Origin: Pseudooceanicola sp050897975
GTDB taxonomy: Bacteria; Pseudomonadota; Alphaproteobacteria; Rhodobacterales; Rhodobacteraceae
Assembly (NCBI RefSeq): GCF_050897975.1
Contig: NZ_JBPAXY010000001.1
Span: forward strand, 558,001-622,000
Direction of reading: 5' to 3'
Length of the DNA stretch: 64,000 nt
Under the pieces are notes generated by a model. It searched no databases. It was given only the letters and a program-made list of their open reading frames with translations, and was not told the origin of the DNA. A program made the translations under genes and the position numbers. Position 1 is the first letter of the stretch; the number at the start of each line of letters is the position of its first letter. Below, one piece after another: positions 8,203 to 16,567 of the stretch.

Positions 8203-8970
8203 TTATTTCAGGGCAGCCAGGGCGCGACCGGCGATGGTCAGTAGGCCCCTCTGCGTGGGATCGTAGTCGACCAGCCAGTCGTCCGTGGCACGATTGCCAT
8301 GCGCACCGATCAGGCAGGCCGCCTGCAGGCCAAGCGCCCGGCCGACAGAGAGGATGACCTGGGCCTCCATTTCGCAGCCGACGGCCCCCTGCTTGAGGAA
8401 GCCGTCAAGGAAGGCGCCCTCGGTGCCGTCCGGCAGGGGCCGGTCTTGGCCAAGGTAATAGCTGTCGGTCGAGGCGATGGTGCCGGTATGCGTCACATGC
8501 CCCAGCTCGGCCGCGGCGGCGCGCAGGCCGGCCAGGAGCGCCGGATCGGCCAGGGCCTCATAGCCCTGCGCGGCATAGAGAGCGCCGACGCCGGTGTTGC
8601 CGATGGCACGGTCTGGGACAAGGTAGTTGCCAACGCCGATCTCGGGCACCAAGGCGGACATGCCGCCGATGCGCACGACCCGTTCGGCCCCCAGGTGCTT
8701 CAGCTCGACCAGGGCGATCTCGGCCGAAGGGCCGCCGATGCCGCTGGAACAGATGGTCAGCGGATGCCCCTGGTAGCGCCCAGTGATCAGGGCGAACTCG
8801 CGCTTGCGACCGAAGTCCTGCACGTCCTCCAGCATGTCCTTCAGCAGGGCCACGCGGTCGGGATCGCCCGGCACCAGCACGTCGCGGGCGACATCGCCGG
8901 GACCGCAGGGCAGATGCGGCGGGCGCCCCCCGGTGAAAGGGAAGCGGGCTGTAGGTTTCTCAGCGGCCAT
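8203..8970 (-). CDS. Nucleoside phosphorylase (uridine phosphorylase family)
   Basis: 255 residues of the PNP/UDP family. VLVPGDPDRVALL is the N-terminal phosphate-binding loop; ICSSGIGGPSAEIALVEL and VVRIGGMSALVPEIGVG are family blocks; GCEMEAQVILSVGRALG contains the Glu-Met-Glu ribose-binding motif. It splits nucleosides with phosphate into base and (deoxy)ribose 1-phosphate, which the deoB product of the same operon would then use. Its start overlaps the permease stop by about 11 bases. Uridine is the likeliest substrate given the pyrimidine context, but inosine or thymidine cannot be excluded. Confidence 0.85.
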   Translation of the reverse strand: MAAEKPTARFPFTGGRPPHLPCGPGDVARDVLVPGDPDRVALLKDMLEDVQDFGRKREFALITGRYQGHPLTICSSGIGGPSAEIALVELKHLGAERVVRIGGMSALVPEIGVGNYLVPDRAIGNTGVGALYAAQGYEALADPALLAGLRAAAAELGHVTHTGTIASTDSYYLGQDRPLPDGTEGAFLDGFLKQGAVGCEMEAQVILSVGRALGLQAACLIGAHGNRATDDWLVDYDPTQRGLLTIAGRALAALK

Positions 8971-9727
8971 CCTGCACCTTCCAGGCCAGAACGCGGGATT
9001 CGATGGCGGTCAGCCCGGCATGCAGGGCGATGCCCAACAGCGAGGTAAGCAGCACGGCGGCAAACAGCAGCGGCGTCTTGTAGGTGGCCCCGGCGAAGGT
9101 CATCAGATAGCCCAACCCATCGGAGCCCGAGATCCACTCGGCCAGCACCGCGCCCACCAGCGCCTGCACGGCACCGATCTTCAGGCCCACGAAGATGCCC
9201 GGCAGGGCGGCCGGGATGTCGATCTGCCAGAAGCGCTGCAGGGGGCGCAGCTTCAGCAGCACGGCCAGGTCATGCATACGGGAATCGATGCCGCGGAAGC
9301 CCGCCAGCGCGCCGATCAGCACCGGGAAGAAAACCAGCGAGAAGATCAGCACCAGCTTGGCGGCCAGCCCCAGGCCGAACCAGACGACGAACAACGGCGC
9401 CAGCGCGATCTTCGGCGCGGTCTGCAGCACTACCAGCGGTCCGTCCAGCAGGGTCGACAGGCGCGGCAGCTTGTACAGTACATAGGCCAGCGCAATGCCC
9501 GCGACGGCGCCGATGGCCAGACCCATGACGATGTTGTGCACGGTGAACCACAGGTGCGGCCAGAGGCTGCCGTCGACCATCATCTTCCACAGCGTCGAGA
9601 AGGTCGCCTGCGGCGAGGGCAGCAGGTACTTGGGCATCCCCATCGGCCCGCTGGCGTACCACCAGGCCACCAGCAAAAGCGCCAGCGCGGCACCGTACTC
9701 GATGAAGGAACGGATCTGACGCGGCAT
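8960..9727 (-). CDS. NitT/TauT-family ABC transporter permease (first copy)
   Basis: About 255 residues with six membrane segments. The cytoplasmic coupling loop around VLQTAPKIALAPLFVVWFG is nearly the same as in the permease at 6427-7170, so the two are paralogues forming one channel. The ATG at 9727 overlaps the ATPase stop (TGATG), preferred over the GTG one codon upstream. Part of the minus-strand operon ATPase-permease-phosphorylase-binding protein-permease-deoB. Confidence 0.85.
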   Translation of the reverse strand: MPRQIRSFIEYGAALALLLVAWWYASGPMGMPKYLLPSPQATFSTLWKMMVDGSLWPHLWFTVHNIVMGLAIGAVAGIALAYVLYKLPRLSTLLDGPLVVLQTAPKIALAPLFVVWFGLGLAAKLVLIFSLVFFPVLIGALAGFRGIDSRMHDLAVLLKLRPLQRFWQIDIPAALPGIFVGLKIGAVQALVGAVLAEWISGSDGLGYLMTFAGATYKTPLLFAAVLLTSLLGIALHAGLTAIESRVLAWKVQDGR

Positions 9728-10472
9728 CACTCGGTTTCCCGCAGGTCGCTGCGCAGGTCCGATACCAGGGCATGATAGCCGGGCAGCGCCTTGGTTTCAG
9801 GCGTGCGCGGATAGGGAAGATCGACCGAATAGGTCTTCTTCAGCCGCCCCGGACGCGGCGACATCACCATGATGTCGGACCCTAGGTAGGCGGCCTCCTC
9901 GACCGAGTGGGTGACCAGCAGGATCGTCTTGCCGGTGGCCTTCCATATCTTGAGCAACTCGTCGTTCAGCGTCTCTCGGGTGAGCAGGTCAACGGCCGAG
10001 AAGGGTTCGTCCATCAGCAGGATCGGCGGATCGTCGGCGAGGGCTCGGGCAATGGCAGCGCGCTGACGCATGCCGCCCGACAGCTGCTTGGGCAGAGCAT
10101 CTTCAAAGCCGGTCAGGCCAACCAGGTCGATCAGCTCCTGCACGCGCTTGTTACCTTCGGACTTCTTCGCGCCCGCGGTATCCAGCGGGAAGCGGATATT
10201 GTCGCGCACCGTTTCCACGGCAGTAGCACCGCGTCCTGGAAGACGAAGCCCACGGGCCGGCGGGTAGCGCCGGTGTCCAGCGTGATCGTACCGTCCGAGG
10301 CCTCCTCGAGGCCGGCCACCAGGCGCAGGAAGGTCGACTTTCCGCAGCCAGAGGGCCCGACGATCGACACAAAGGCACCTTCGGGGATGTGGTGGGTGAC
10401 GGGCGACAGGGCCAGGACGGAGGCACCGCCGTCCATTTCGAACCGCTTCGTCAGGCCGGAAACACTGATCAC
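9727..10472 (-). pseudogene. ABC transporter ATPase, interrupted by a single-base frameshift
   Basis: The first part (from GTG 10472) carries IVGPSGCGKST (Walker A) and VGFVFQDAVLLPW (Q-loop). The second part, in a different frame, carries TVRDNIRFPLD, LSGGMRQRAAIARAL (signature), ILLMDEPFSAVD (Walker B) and LLVTHSVEEA (switch His). The two halves join exactly if one base is restored in the AAA run at 10212-10214, so a one-base deletion has occurred. As read, no complete ATPase is made and the transporter would lack its motor. A sequencing error is possible, and so is a recent loss. Complete length would be about 248 residues, normal for SsuB/TauB. Confidence 0.85.
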
Positions 10473-10834
10473 GAGGGATGTCCTCTTCTTCGCATACTAG
10501 TTTGGCCCCGATTCTGGGCGACAGGCGGCGCGAGGTTCAAGTGCCAACTCTCATTTTTTAGACTGCGTAGCATGTTCTCATCAAAAATGAGAGAATCCGC
10601 CCAGAAAAGGGGCGCTCAGTGTGGAAAATCTAAAAAATGCACCTGATTGGCGTCTAGTCACTTCGCCTGAAAACCAAAAATTCCTCGCAAACTTTGGGGA
10701 ATCGTAGAATCCAGCTAGGATTGCAGGGGCTTGCATCTCGTGATTGGATCATTTCCGAGACGAACCATGACCGGGCGCATTGCGCCGCCAGCCACAAGGA
10801 CCGTCAAAAAGATCCGTAGGGGGGGGGGCAGCCC
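10473..10834. promoter_or_regulatory. Divergent control region with repeated CATTTTTTAGA sites
   Basis: An AT-rich island between the ABC operon and the XRE regulator. TCTCATTTTTTAGA lies at 10549-10562. AAAAATGAGA at 10583-10592 is the inverted complement of the TCTCATTTTT at 10549-10558. TCTAAAAAATG at 10629-10639 is the core motif on the other strand. The same motif recurs upstream of the TRAP operon (11787-11807). The likely reading is operators for the regulator encoded here, controlling both operons and possibly itself. Confidence 0.6.
10819..10828 (+). repeat. Ten-base G homopolymer at the ribosome-binding position
   Basis: Ten consecutive Gs end six bases before the GTG start at 10835 and are the only Shine-Dalgarno-like sequence for the regulator. 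A run of this length is prone to slippage, which would change the spacing to the start codon. Confidence 0.8.
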
Positions 10835-11716
10835 GTGACGCAGGCAAACAAGGTGAATTTCGTCGAGCTGGGCGCCCGGTTGCGCGCCCACAGGCTAGGC
10901 CGCGCCCTGTCGCCAGAGGATTTGGCCGCCCGACTCGGCATCTCTCGCGCAGCACTCTACCGCGCCGAAAAAGGCGAAATCGCCAAGATCGAGATGCTGA
11001 CCGCCATCGCGGACGAGCTGCAGGTTTCCCTGCCCTCCCTGCTGGGCGTGGGCATCGAATATGTCGACAACGCCGTCAGCTTCTTCGAGCGGATGCGCCA
11101 GATCGAAGAGGATAGCGAGCAGATCATCGGCCTCTTCAGCCCGATCTCCTACTTGGTCACCACGGGTGGCTATGACGCCGTGCTGGCAGACGTAATGCGC
11201 GAATCAACCACCGCCGACCAGGGGAAGGATGTCGATCAGATTCTTGATATCCTGAAGAAAAGAAAGACTCGCTTCAATCAGCGCCGGCCGCACCTGGCCT
11301 CGATCATCTCGGACGCGGACATCGAACGCTTCCTGCGCGAGGGCCTGATCGGCCGCAGCGAGCTGCCGCCCGCGACGCTGGACACCCGCCGCCGCATGGC
11401 CCTGCGCGAAGCACAGCATATCTCAGCGATGCTGCGTGAACCGCTCATCGGAATCCAGGTTGGCGTCGCGCGCGAGCCGATTCCCGCGACCTCCTTCCAG
11501 ATCGTGCGCAAGGGCAGCGAATCGACTCTGACCATTTCGCCCTTCCGGCTGGGCCATAACCCCAACATCCGGATCGGTGTCGGCCTGATTACCTCGGCCC
11601 CCGAGGCGCTGAAGCTGCACGAAGGGATCACCCAACGCCTCTGGGCCAGCTCGCTCAAGGGTCGCGAGGCTGCCGACCACGTCGACGCGCTGATCGAAAG
11701 GCACGGGATTCACTAA
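10835..11716 (+). CDS. XRE-type transcriptional regulator of the pyrimidine block
   Basis: 293 residues. The N-terminal helix-turn-helix (about 13-65) includes LSPEDLAARLGISRAALYRAEKG. The remaining ~220 residues show no motif I recognise and presumably form an effector or dimerisation domain. The GTG start follows a G-only ribosome-binding tract. It lies between the divergent ABC/phosphorylase operon and the TRAP/dihydroorotate operon, both with CATTTTTTAGA sites upstream, which makes it their most likely common regulator. The effector is probably a pyrimidine such as orotate or dihydroorotate, by inference only. Confidence 0.8.
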   Translation: MTQANKVNFVELGARLRAHRLGRALSPEDLAARLGISRAALYRAEKGEIAKIEMLTAIADELQVSLPSLLGVGIEYVDNAVSFFERMRQIEEDSEQIIGLFSPISYLVTTGGYDAVLADVMRESTTADQGKDVDQILDILKKRKTRFNQRRPHLASIISDADIERFLREGLIGRSELPPATLDTRRRMALREAQHISAMLREPLIGIQVGVAREPIPATSFQIVRKGSESTLTISPFRLGHNPNIRIGVGLITSAPEALKLHEGITQRLWASSLKGREAADHVDALIERHGIH

Positions 11717-11786
11717 GCGGCCGTCACCCCCTCCGCTCAAAAACTAGACGGCCTAAAGCTGACCATCCGATAAATTTTCTCTGCCG

Positions 11787-11807
11787 TCTCATTTTTTAGA
11801 TTTTTCC
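11787..11807 (+). promoter_or_regulatory. Operator-like motif upstream of the TRAP operon
   Basis: TCTCATTTTTTAGA followed by TTTTTCC, 70 bases ahead of the dctP-type start. The 14-base core is identical to 10549-10562. The longer CATTTTTTAGATTTT plus CC pattern is repeated in reverse orientation at 10623-10639. It probably overlaps the operon promoter. Confidence 0.6.
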
Positions 11808-11876
11808 ATTGACCCCCTGCGCCACCATCGTGATCCTTCAGGCATCAGACAAGATGAGCATGACAGGGAGTCACAG

Positions 11877-12887
11877 ATGTTCCGCAAAACCACCGTCCTC
11901 TCCGGACTGACAGCACTGGGCCTGGTTCTGGCCTCCGGCGCGCAGGCGCAGGAATACGTCGCCAAAATCGGTCACCTCGAAAGCCCGGCGCAAAGCCGCA
12001 ACGTGACGCTTGAGAAGGTCGCCGAACTGGTGAAAGAGCGCACCGACGGCGAGGTCGAGTTCCAGATCTTCCCGCAGGGCCAGCTGGGCAACCAGCGCCA
12101 GATGAACGAAGGCGTCCAGCTGGGCACCATCGAGGGCACCGTGGCCCCCGCCGCCTTCCTGGGCGGCTTCAACCCGGCCGTGTCGATCATGGACATCCCC
12201 TACCTGCTGCCCGAAGACGACGCCAAGGCGCAGGAACTGCGCGACGGACCCTTCGGCCAGGCGCTGTTGGACACCTTCTCGGACAAGGGCATGTTCGCCG
12301 TGACGCTCTGGCCCAACGGCAAGAAGCAGTTCACTTCGAACAAGCCGCTCGACAGCCTGGCCGACTTCGCCGACCAGAAGTTCCGCGTCATGGACAGCTC
12401 GATCCTGATCGAACAGTTCAACGCCCTTGGGGCCTCGGCCATCGCCCTGCCCTTCGGCGAGCTCTACACCTCGCTGCAGACCGGCGTCGTGGACGGGGAA
12501 GAGAACCCGCTGGATACCATCATGAACATGAAGTTCTACGAGGTGCAGGAGTACCTCGTGGTCTCTGATCACGGCGCCATGGAAGATGTCGTGCTGTTCA
12601 ACCCGATGTGGTGGGACAGCCTGCCGGCCGAGTACCAGGAGGTGATCACCACCGCCTTCCACGAAGTCATCCCCGAGCTGACCGCCCACAAGGCCGCCGC
12701 CGTGGAGGAAGCGCTGGAAACCATCGAGGCCGCCGGCACCAACGTCCGCGTCGCCGGTGAGGAAGAGCGCGCCGCTCTGCGCGAAGCCACCTTCGGCCCG
12801 TCCTCCGAGGCCTATGTCGCCAAGGCCGGCGACACCGGCAAAGCCCTGCTGGCCACTTATGAAGAAGCCTACGAGGCGCTTCAGTAA
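11877..12887 (+). CDS. TRAP transporter substrate-binding protein (DctP family)
   Basis: 336 residues with a signal peptide (LTALGLVLASGAQAQ, cleaved near residue 24). Family features: IGHLESPAQSRNVTLEKVAE, a QLGNQRQMNEGVQLG block, and KFRVMDSSILIEQFNALGAS with the conserved Arg that contacts the carboxylate of the ligand. It captures an organic acid in the periplasm for sodium-driven import through the DctQ/DctM pair downstream. Co-transcription with dihydroorotate dehydrogenase subunits, a carbamoyl-amino-acid hydrolase and orotate phosphoribosyltransferase suggests orotate, dihydroorotate or carbamoyl-aspartate as ligand. Confidence 0.88.
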   Translation: MFRKTTVLSGLTALGLVLASGAQAQEYVAKIGHLESPAQSRNVTLEKVAELVKERTDGEVEFQIFPQGQLGNQRQMNEGVQLGTIEGTVAPAAFLGGFNPAVSIMDIPYLLPEDDAKAQELRDGPFGQALLDTFSDKGMFAVTLWPNGKKQFTSNKPLDSLADFADQKFRVMDSSILIEQFNALGASAIALPFGELYTSLQTGVVDGEENPLDTIMNMKFYEVQEYLVVSDHGAMEDVVLFNPMWWDSLPAEYQEVITTAFHEVIPELTAHKAAAVEEALETIEAAGTNVRVAGEEERAALREATFGPSSEAYVAKAGDTGKALLATYEEAYEALQ

Positions 12888-12991
12888 GCCGTTCCCATGG
12901 CTTCTCTCCCCGGGCCCGTCTTTCGCGGCGGGCCCTCCCCCTTCCGGCCCCTGCTGCAGGTGGCCCGCCCCGACTGCGCGAGGCACATCCC

Positions 12992-13489
12992 ATGAAATTC
13001 CTGACCCTGCTGAGGACGATCGAGCGCAGCCTTCTGGTGGCTCTCTTCCTTGCAATGGTGGTTCTCTATACCAGCTCCGTCGTCACCCGCGAAATCGGAG
13101 GCACCTTCGCCTCGCGCTTCGCCTGGGTCGAGGAAGCGGTGCGGATGATGAACCTCTTCCTCGTCTTCCTGGCCCTGGGCCTGGCGCTTGAACGCGGCAA
13201 GCACGTCGGCATCACCAATCTGCGCGAACGGCTGCCGGCCGGCGCCATCCGCGCGGTCTGCAAGCTGATCGATCTTTGCGGCCTGCTCTTCGGCCTCTAC
13301 GTGGCCTGGCTGGCGTTCGGCCTGGTGCAATTCGTCCTGAAGTCCGGCCAGGCCTCGCCCACGCTGGGCGTGCCCATGGGCTACATCTACCTCGCCCCTG
13401 TCGTGGGCTTCCTGCTGCTTGCTCTGCGCTATGGCCTTAGCCTGTTCGGCATCATCAACCGCTTCAACGCACAGGAGCAGGCAGAATGA
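12992..13489 (+). CDS. TRAP transporter small permease (DctQ family)
   Basis: 165 residues with four predicted membrane helices. FASRFAWVEEAVRMMNLFLVF is the region typical of DctQ subunits. It forms the inner-membrane complex with the large permease, whose start it overlaps by four bases (ATGA). The ~100-base gap from the binding-protein gene is unusual within the operon and contains no other gene. Confidence 0.88.
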   Translation: MKFLTLLRTIERSLLVALFLAMVVLYTSSVVTREIGGTFASRFAWVEEAVRMMNLFLVFLALGLALERGKHVGITNLRERLPAGAIRAVCKLIDLCGLLFGLYVAWLAFGLVQFVLKSGQASPTLGVPMGYIYLAPVVGFLLLALRYGLSLFGIINRFNAQEQAE

Positions 13490-14769
13490 TCCTCGCCCTC
13501 ATCCTCCTTCTTGCCGTGCTGCTGCTCGTCGCCGGCTTCGAAATGTTCCTGGTGCTGGGCCTGCCCGCGCTGGCTTACAAGGAAGCCTTCTACGGCCGTC
13601 TGCCTGATGCGGCGGTGGTGCAGAAGATCGTCGGCGGGATCGACCATTCGACCCTGCTGGCCATCCCCTTCTTCATCTTCGCGGCCAACCTCATGGGGTC
13701 GGGCCAGATCGCCCGCCAGCTAGTGGGCGTGGTGACCGCGCTGGTCGGTCACAGCCGCGGCGGTATCGGCCACGTGGTGGTCGGCGGCTCGATGGCCTTT
13801 GGCGCCGTCTCCGGCTCGGCCCCAGCCACCGTCGCCGCCATGGGCCGCATGGTCTATCCCGAGATGCGGAAGGCCGGGTATTCCGAGAAGTTCTCGCTGG
13901 GCCTTCTCGTCTCCTCTGCCGAAACCGCGCTGCTGATCCCGCCCTCGATCACGCTGATCGTCTATGGCTGGATCACCGGCACCTCGATCTCGCAGCTGTT
14001 CGCTGCGGGGCTGGGTGTGGGCATCGTTCTGGGCGTGGCCTTCGCAATCTTCGTCGAGATCCAGGCCCGCCGCGACAACGTCAGCCACAGCGACCGCCTG
14101 CCCTGGGGCGCCCGCCTGCGCGCCATGTGGAACGCGAAATGGGCGCTTGGCATGCCGGTGATCATTCTGGGCGGCATCTACTCGGGCGTGATCACCCCCA
14201 CCGAGGCCGCCGCCGTCAGCGTGGTCTATGCCATTCTGGTCGAGACCCTGGTCTTCCGCAGCCTGAACTGGGGCGCCCTGGTCAAGATCACCGAAGACAG
14301 CGCGATCAACACCGCGATCATCTTCGTGTTGCTGGCCATGGGCGGTCTGATCTCGTTCTTCGTGACGCTGGCGCAGGTACCGACGGCGATCCTGGGGCTG
14401 CTGGACAGCGCCGACGCCGGCCGCATCGGCTTCCTGATCGCGGTGAACATCTGCTTCTTCATCGCCGGCATGTTCATCGACCCGAACTCGACCCTGCTGG
14501 TCCTCGTGCCGCCGCTCTACCCCGTGGCGCAGAGTTTCGGCATCGACCCCGTGCACTTCGGGATGCTGGTCACCTTCAACGTCTGCCTGGGCATGATCAC
14601 CCCACCCTTCGGGTTGGACATCTTCGTCGCCTCCTCGACCCTGGGCAAACCGGTGGCCGACATCATCCGCGGCGTCTGGCCCTTCGTGCTGGTCAACGTG
14701 ATCGTGCTGCTGCTGATCACCTACATCCCGCAGATCTCCCTCTTCGTGCCGCGCCTGATCTACGGCTGA
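13486..14769 (+). CDS. TRAP transporter large permease (DctM family)
   Basis: 427 residues and about 12 membrane segments, the usual DctM length. Blocks include GGIDHSTLLAIPFFIFAANLM, GSMAFGAVSGSAPATVAAMG and NVCLGMITPPFGLDIFVASS. It is the sodium-coupled transport subunit, overlapping dctQ by four bases. The next gene begins 29 bases downstream, so transport and dihydroorotate chemistry are likely co-expressed. Confidence 0.92.
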   Translation: MILALILLLAVLLLVAGFEMFLVLGLPALAYKEAFYGRLPDAAVVQKIVGGIDHSTLLAIPFFIFAANLMGSGQIARQLVGVVTALVGHSRGGIGHVVVGGSMAFGAVSGSAPATVAAMGRMVYPEMRKAGYSEKFSLGLLVSSAETALLIPPSITLIVYGWITGTSISQLFAAGLGVGIVLGVAFAIFVEIQARRDNVSHSDRLPWGARLRAMWNAKWALGMPVIILGGIYSGVITPTEAAAVSVVYAILVETLVFRSLNWGALVKITEDSAINTAIIFVLLAMGGLISFFVTLAQVPTAILGLLDSADAGRIGFLIAVNICFFIAGMFIDPNSTLLVLVPPLYPVAQSFGIDPVHFGMLVTFNVCLGMITPPFGLDIFVASSTLGKPVADIIRGVWPFVLVNVIVLLLITYIPQISLFVPRLIYG

Positions 14770-14797
14770 TCCGCGCACTTCCCCGAAAGGTCCTCTC

Positions 14798-15643
14798 ATG
14801 ACCCTCATCCCTTCGATCCTGTCCGTCCCCCCCTCGCCCGGTGTCACCGCACGCTGCGCCGAGGCCCGGGCCATCGTGCTCTCGAACATGCCGGTCAACG
14901 GCGAGTACCGCTTGCTGACCCTGGACGCCCCGGCCGAGGTGCTGGACTGCGCCCCGGGTCAGTTTTTCCAGCTGCTCTGCCCAGTGCCCGAGGGCGAGCA
15001 CCCCTTCCTGCGCCGCCCGATGTCGATCTACGGCTATGACGCCCACGCAGGGCAGTTGCAGTTCCTCTACAAGATCGCAGGCGCCGGCACCCGTGGCCTG
15101 GCCACCTTGCGCGCGGGCGACACGCTGAACGTGCTGGGCCCGCTGGGCCAGGGTTTCACCATGCCCGACGCCTGGCAGAACCTGATGCTGGTGGCGCGCG
15201 GCGTGGGCTTGGCCACCCTGGCGCCTCTAGCCCGGATGGCACAGCAACAGGGCCGCAGCCTGACCGCGATCTGCTCGGCCCGCAGCCCGGAACTAGCCAT
15301 GTCGGTCGACCTCTTCCGCAGCTACGGCGCCGAGGTCATCGTGGTGCATGACGAGGACGGCTCGTCCGAGGTGCCGGCTCTGGAAGCCCTGATTGAGGCG
15401 CGCATCGCCGCAGGCAGGGTCGATGCCTTCTACACCTGCGGCTCCCGCCGCCTTCTGACCATGCTGCAGGGCCTGGGCCAGAAGCATGGCATCCCCGGCG
15501 AAATCGCTATGGAGCAGCAGATGGCCTGCGGCCTGGGCATGTGCCAGGCCTGCGTCCGCCCCTTCCGCGAAGGCAACGAGGTCGTCCACCGCCGTGTCTG
15601 CCGCGAAGGTCCCGTCTTTCCCATCTCGGAGGCCATCGCATGA
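14798..15643 (+). CDS. pyrK: Dihydroorotate dehydrogenase electron-transfer subunit (PyrK type)
   Basis: 281 residues of the ferredoxin-reductase-like PyrK family. FLRRPMSIYGYD binds FAD, ARGVGLATLAPLARMA lies in the NAD-binding half, and the C-terminal [2Fe-2S] site uses Cys244, Cys249, Cys252 and Cys268 (MACGLGMCQACV ... VCREGPVF). It passes electrons between NAD(H) and the flavin of the PyrD partner, whose start it overlaps (ATGA). A class 1B pair is not the usual biosynthetic enzyme in alphaproteobacteria, which normally have a membrane quinone-linked enzyme. This suggests a catabolic or scavenging role, possibly reducing imported orotate. Confidence 0.82.
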   Translation: MTLIPSILSVPPSPGVTARCAEARAIVLSNMPVNGEYRLLTLDAPAEVLDCAPGQFFQLLCPVPEGEHPFLRRPMSIYGYDAHAGQLQFLYKIAGAGTRGLATLRAGDTLNVLGPLGQGFTMPDAWQNLMLVARGVGLATLAPLARMAQQQGRSLTAICSARSPELAMSVDLFRSYGAEVIVVHDEDGSSEVPALEALIEARIAAGRVDAFYTCGSRRLLTMLQGLGQKHGIPGEIAMEQQMACGLGMCQACVRPFREGNEVVHRRVCREGPVFPISEAIA

Positions 15644-16566
15644 GCACCCCCGACCTCTCCGTCAAAGTCGGCGAGCTGACCTTCGCCAACCCGATCATGC
15701 CCGCCTCCGGCACTTTCTCCGAAGATCTATCGGACGTCTTCGACCTGGATGTGCTGGGCGCCCATGTGCTGAAGACAATCATGCACGGCAAGCGCGCCGG
15801 CAACCCGACGCCGCGGGTCTGCGACCTGCAGGGCGGCATGCTGAACGCCATCGGCATCCCGTCCAAGGGGATCGACGATTTCCGCGACCGGATGCTGCCC
15901 TATTGGTCCGCCTACAAGGCGCCGCTAGTGGTCTCGATCTCGGCCCACTCGATGGATGAGTTCGCCCGCCTCGCCGCCGAGGTCTCGCTGCCCGGCGTGG
16001 CGGCGATCGAGGCCAATATTTCCTGCCCGAACATCGAGGCAGACGGCAACGCCTTCGCGATGCGTCCCGACACCACCGCCGAAGTGATGCGCCGCCTGCG
16101 GGCCGAGACGGACCTGCCGCTCTGGGCCAAGCTGACGCCCAACACCGGAGAGCCGGTCGCCGTGGCCATGGCCGCCGAAGCCGAGGGCGCCGATGCAATC
16201 GTCACCGCGAACACTGCGCTTGGCATGTCCATCGACGTGCGAACGCGGCAGCCCAGGTTGGGCAACGTCATGGGCGGCATGTCCGGCCCCGCGGTGAAGC
16301 CTATAGCGTTGCGCATGACGTACCAATGCGCCCACGCCTGCCGCGTGCCGGTGATCGGCTGCGGCGGCATCGCCACGCTGGACGACGTGCTAGAATTCCT
16401 CATCGCCGGCGCCGCCGCCGTGCAGGTCGGCACCGCCACCTTCCGGTCGCCCACCGTCATGGCCCGGCTGATCGCCGAACTCTCGGACTGGATGCAGGAG
16501 CAGGGCGTCACCTCGCTCGGCGAGATCATCGGCTCGGTGCAGATCCCGGGCGGAGAGGCAGCCTAA
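15640..16566 (+). CDS. pyrD: Dihydroorotate dehydrogenase catalytic subunit, class 1B-like
   Basis: 308 residues of an FMN TIM barrel. FANPIMPASGTF is the N-terminal block, ANISCPN the family signature, WAKLTPNTGEP the FMN-contacting strand and CGGIATLDDVLEFLIAGA the phosphate-binding end. The ATG at 15640 is chosen because it overlaps the pyrK stop. It interconverts dihydroorotate and orotate. Proximity to PyrK, a TRAP importer and a carbamoyl-amino-acid hydrolase suggests use outside de novo synthesis. An IS110-family element begins a few bases after its stop and separates it from the rest of the operon. Confidence 0.82.
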   Translation: MSTPDLSVKVGELTFANPIMPASGTFSEDLSDVFDLDVLGAHVLKTIMHGKRAGNPTPRVCDLQGGMLNAIGIPSKGIDDFRDRMLPYWSAYKAPLVVSISAHSMDEFARLAAEVSLPGVAAIEANISCPNIEADGNAFAMRPDTTAEVMRRLRAETDLPLWAKLTPNTGEPVAVAMAAEAEGADAIVTANTALGMSIDVRTRQPRLGNVMGGMSGPAVKPIALRMTYQCAHACRVPVIGCGGIATLDDVLEFLIAGAAAVQVGTATFRSPTVMARLIAELSDWMQEQGVTSLGEIIGSVQIPGGEAA

Positions 16567-16567
16567 T

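Noticed and set aside
6118..8244. 708-residue plus-strand open frame opposite the permease and binding-protein genes
   Set aside because: It is antisense to clearly conserved ABC transporter genes, has His/Gln/Arg-rich low-complexity text and no recognised domain; a GC-rich shadow.
13720..14898. 392-residue minus-strand open frame opposite dctM
   Set aside because: Asp/His/Gln-rich shadow of a conserved permease gene; no motif.
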